A stretch of 64,000 nucleotides of DNA, taken from the NCBI RefSeq assembly GCF_016405885.1, contig NZ_JAEKGC010000001.1:248001-312000 (forward strand), read 5' to 3'. The notes beneath the pieces were generated by a model, which saw only the letters and a list, made by a program, of their open reading frames with translations, was not told where the DNA came from and made no database searches. Numbering within the stretch: position 1 is the stretch's first letter; every line of letters begins with the position of its first letter. Source of the stretch: Arthrobacter sp. MSA 4-2 (GTDB lineage Bacteria > Actinomycetota > Actinomycetes > Actinomycetales > Micrococcaceae). This document shows positions 63,269 to 64,000 of the stretch, piece by piece. The position numbers were made by a program, and so were the translations under genes.

Positions 63269-64000
63269 ATGGACACTCCGCGGCGGCCGGCCTCCGGCAC
63301 GAACTACCTCCTGACCTCCGGCAGCTCCACGGCGGTGATCGCCTCCCTCGCGGCGGCCCTCCGCTCCTACACCGTGGACGGGGTGCAGCTGACCGAGACC
63401 TGGGGCGATGACTCGATTCCCGCCGGCGGCGCCGGGATTCTCCTCGCCCCCTGGGCCAACCGCGTCGACCGCGGCGTGTGGACGCTCGACGGCGCCGAGC
63501 AGCGCCTCGACATCACTGAGCCGTCCAAGGGCAACGCCAGCCACGGACTGCTCCGCAACACCGGCTACTACGCCCAGTCGGTGGCCGAGGACGCCGTCGT
63601 CCTGGCCGCCGAGATCTTCCCCCAGCACGGCTACCCGTTCCACCTGACCCACACCGCGTCCTACGAGCTCAACGGCGGGGGACTGCAGGTCACGCAGTCG
63701 CTGACCAACCACTCCGACGCCCGGGCGCCATTCGGCCTGGGCGCCCACCCCTACCTGAAGATCTCCGGGGTGCCCACCGAGGACCTCACCCTCACCGTGA
63801 ACGCCGACACCGTCTTCGACACCGACGAACGCTCGATTCCGGTGACCCGCGTGTCGGTCTCCGGCGACCGGGACCTGCGCGGCGGGAAACGGGTCGGCGA
63901 CATCGAGTTCGATTCGGCCTTCACCGGGCTCACCACCGTCGACGGACGCTTCGAGCACACCCTCGCCGCGCCGGACGGCCGGTCGGTGACGCTCTGGGCC
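63269..64000 (+). CDS. galM: aldose 1-epimerase (5' part)
   Basis: Interconverts alpha- and beta-anomers of galactose or glucose before GalK; 244 residues are visible and the frame is open to the window end. GAGILLAPWANRVDRGVW, NASHGLLRNTGYY with the catalytic His, FPQHGYPFHLTHTASYEL and FGLGAHPYLKI with the second His match the family. ATG 63269 lies 6 bases after TAGCAT without a ribosome site (leaderless). It diverges from the gal operon and completes the Leloir set apart from galE. Confidence 0.93.
   Translation, partial: MDTPRRPASGTNYLLTSGSSTAVIASLAAALRSYTVDGVQLTETWGDDSIPAGGAGILLAPWANRVDRGVWTLDGAEQRLDITEPSKGNASHGLLRNTGYYAQSVAEDAVVLAAEIFPQHGYPFHLTHTASYELNGGGLQVTQSLTNHSDARAPFGLGAHPYLKISGVPTEDLTLTVNADTVFDTDERSIPVTRVSVSGDRDLRGGKRVGDIEFDSAFTGLTTVDGRFEHTLAAPDGRSVTLWA

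Noticed and set aside
61320..63314. 664-codon plus-strand frame opposite galT and deoR
   Set aside because: Antisense shadow of two certain genes.

Overview
The window is high-GC actinobacterial chromosome, most like a member of the Micrococcaceae (Arthrobacter relatives). The signs are monomeric isocitrate dehydrogenase, an sdhCDAB operon, the eno-divIC-DUF501-ppx block, many GTG/TTG starts, and many genes whose -10 box lies 6-7 bases before the start codon (leaderless mRNAs). It is almost all housekeeping and transport DNA. I see no insertion sequence, prophage, integrase or CRISPR array. Genus-level identity is inference.

Layout, 1-10.7 kb: the 3' part of icd (+); a Gfo/Idh/MocA oxidoreductase; a monosaccharide ABC importer (ATPase, permease, ChvE-like binding lipoprotein) with a ROK repressor gene upstream; a gamma-class carbonic anhydrase-like protein; purU; a flavin monooxygenase-like protein (all -). 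10.8-18.9 kb: a 12-bp tandem repeat, a ZTP riboswitch, glyA and folD; then a NodI/NodJ-like exporter with two permeases, an anchored small protein, a multi-repeat DUF5671 membrane protein and a VOC protein (+). 19-20.6 kb: a sortase lipoprotein and its likely substrate, a CHRD-domain surface protein (-), next to a 15-bp repeat array. 20.8-24.8 kb: a membrane protein, xth, trpS, a 2H phosphoesterase and a YihY/BrkB protein (+). 25-28.5 kb: sdhCDAB (-). 28.7-31.2 kb: manC and an M20 amidohydrolase (+).

31.5-41 kb is a nucleoside uptake and salvage block: a BMP-family lipoprotein, ATPase, two permeases, cytidine deaminase, thymidine phosphorylase, DedA and adenosine deaminase. 41-48.5 kb holds mazG, eno, divIC/ftsB, DUF501, ppx/gppA, a mycosin-like protease and ndh. 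48.7 kb has a tRNA with anticodon UAA but a class I short variable loop. 49-50.5 kb is an unlinked Liv-type binding protein. 50.6-54.4 kb has a catalase-like small protein, a DUF305 lipoprotein and a CPH-type copper P-ATPase behind a CsoR-like operator (-). 54.6-58.8 kb is livHMGF (-), in which LivH carries an extra extracytoplasmic domain. 59-64 kb has a BI-1/YccA protein (+), the coupled deoR-galT-galK operon (-) and the start of galM (+).

Themes: one-carbon metabolism (purU, glyA, folD) tied to a ZTP sensor; nucleoside import feeding salvage enzymes; aerobic respiration (sdh, ndh), each with a CRP/Rex-type palindrome upstream; and sugar import with local ROK and DeoR regulators. No clearly new multi-gene system stands out. 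The best leads are the short-armed UAA tRNA, the LivH fusion, the sortase/CHRD pair with no arginine after the active cysteine, the catalase-like protein and a dispersed palindrome family.
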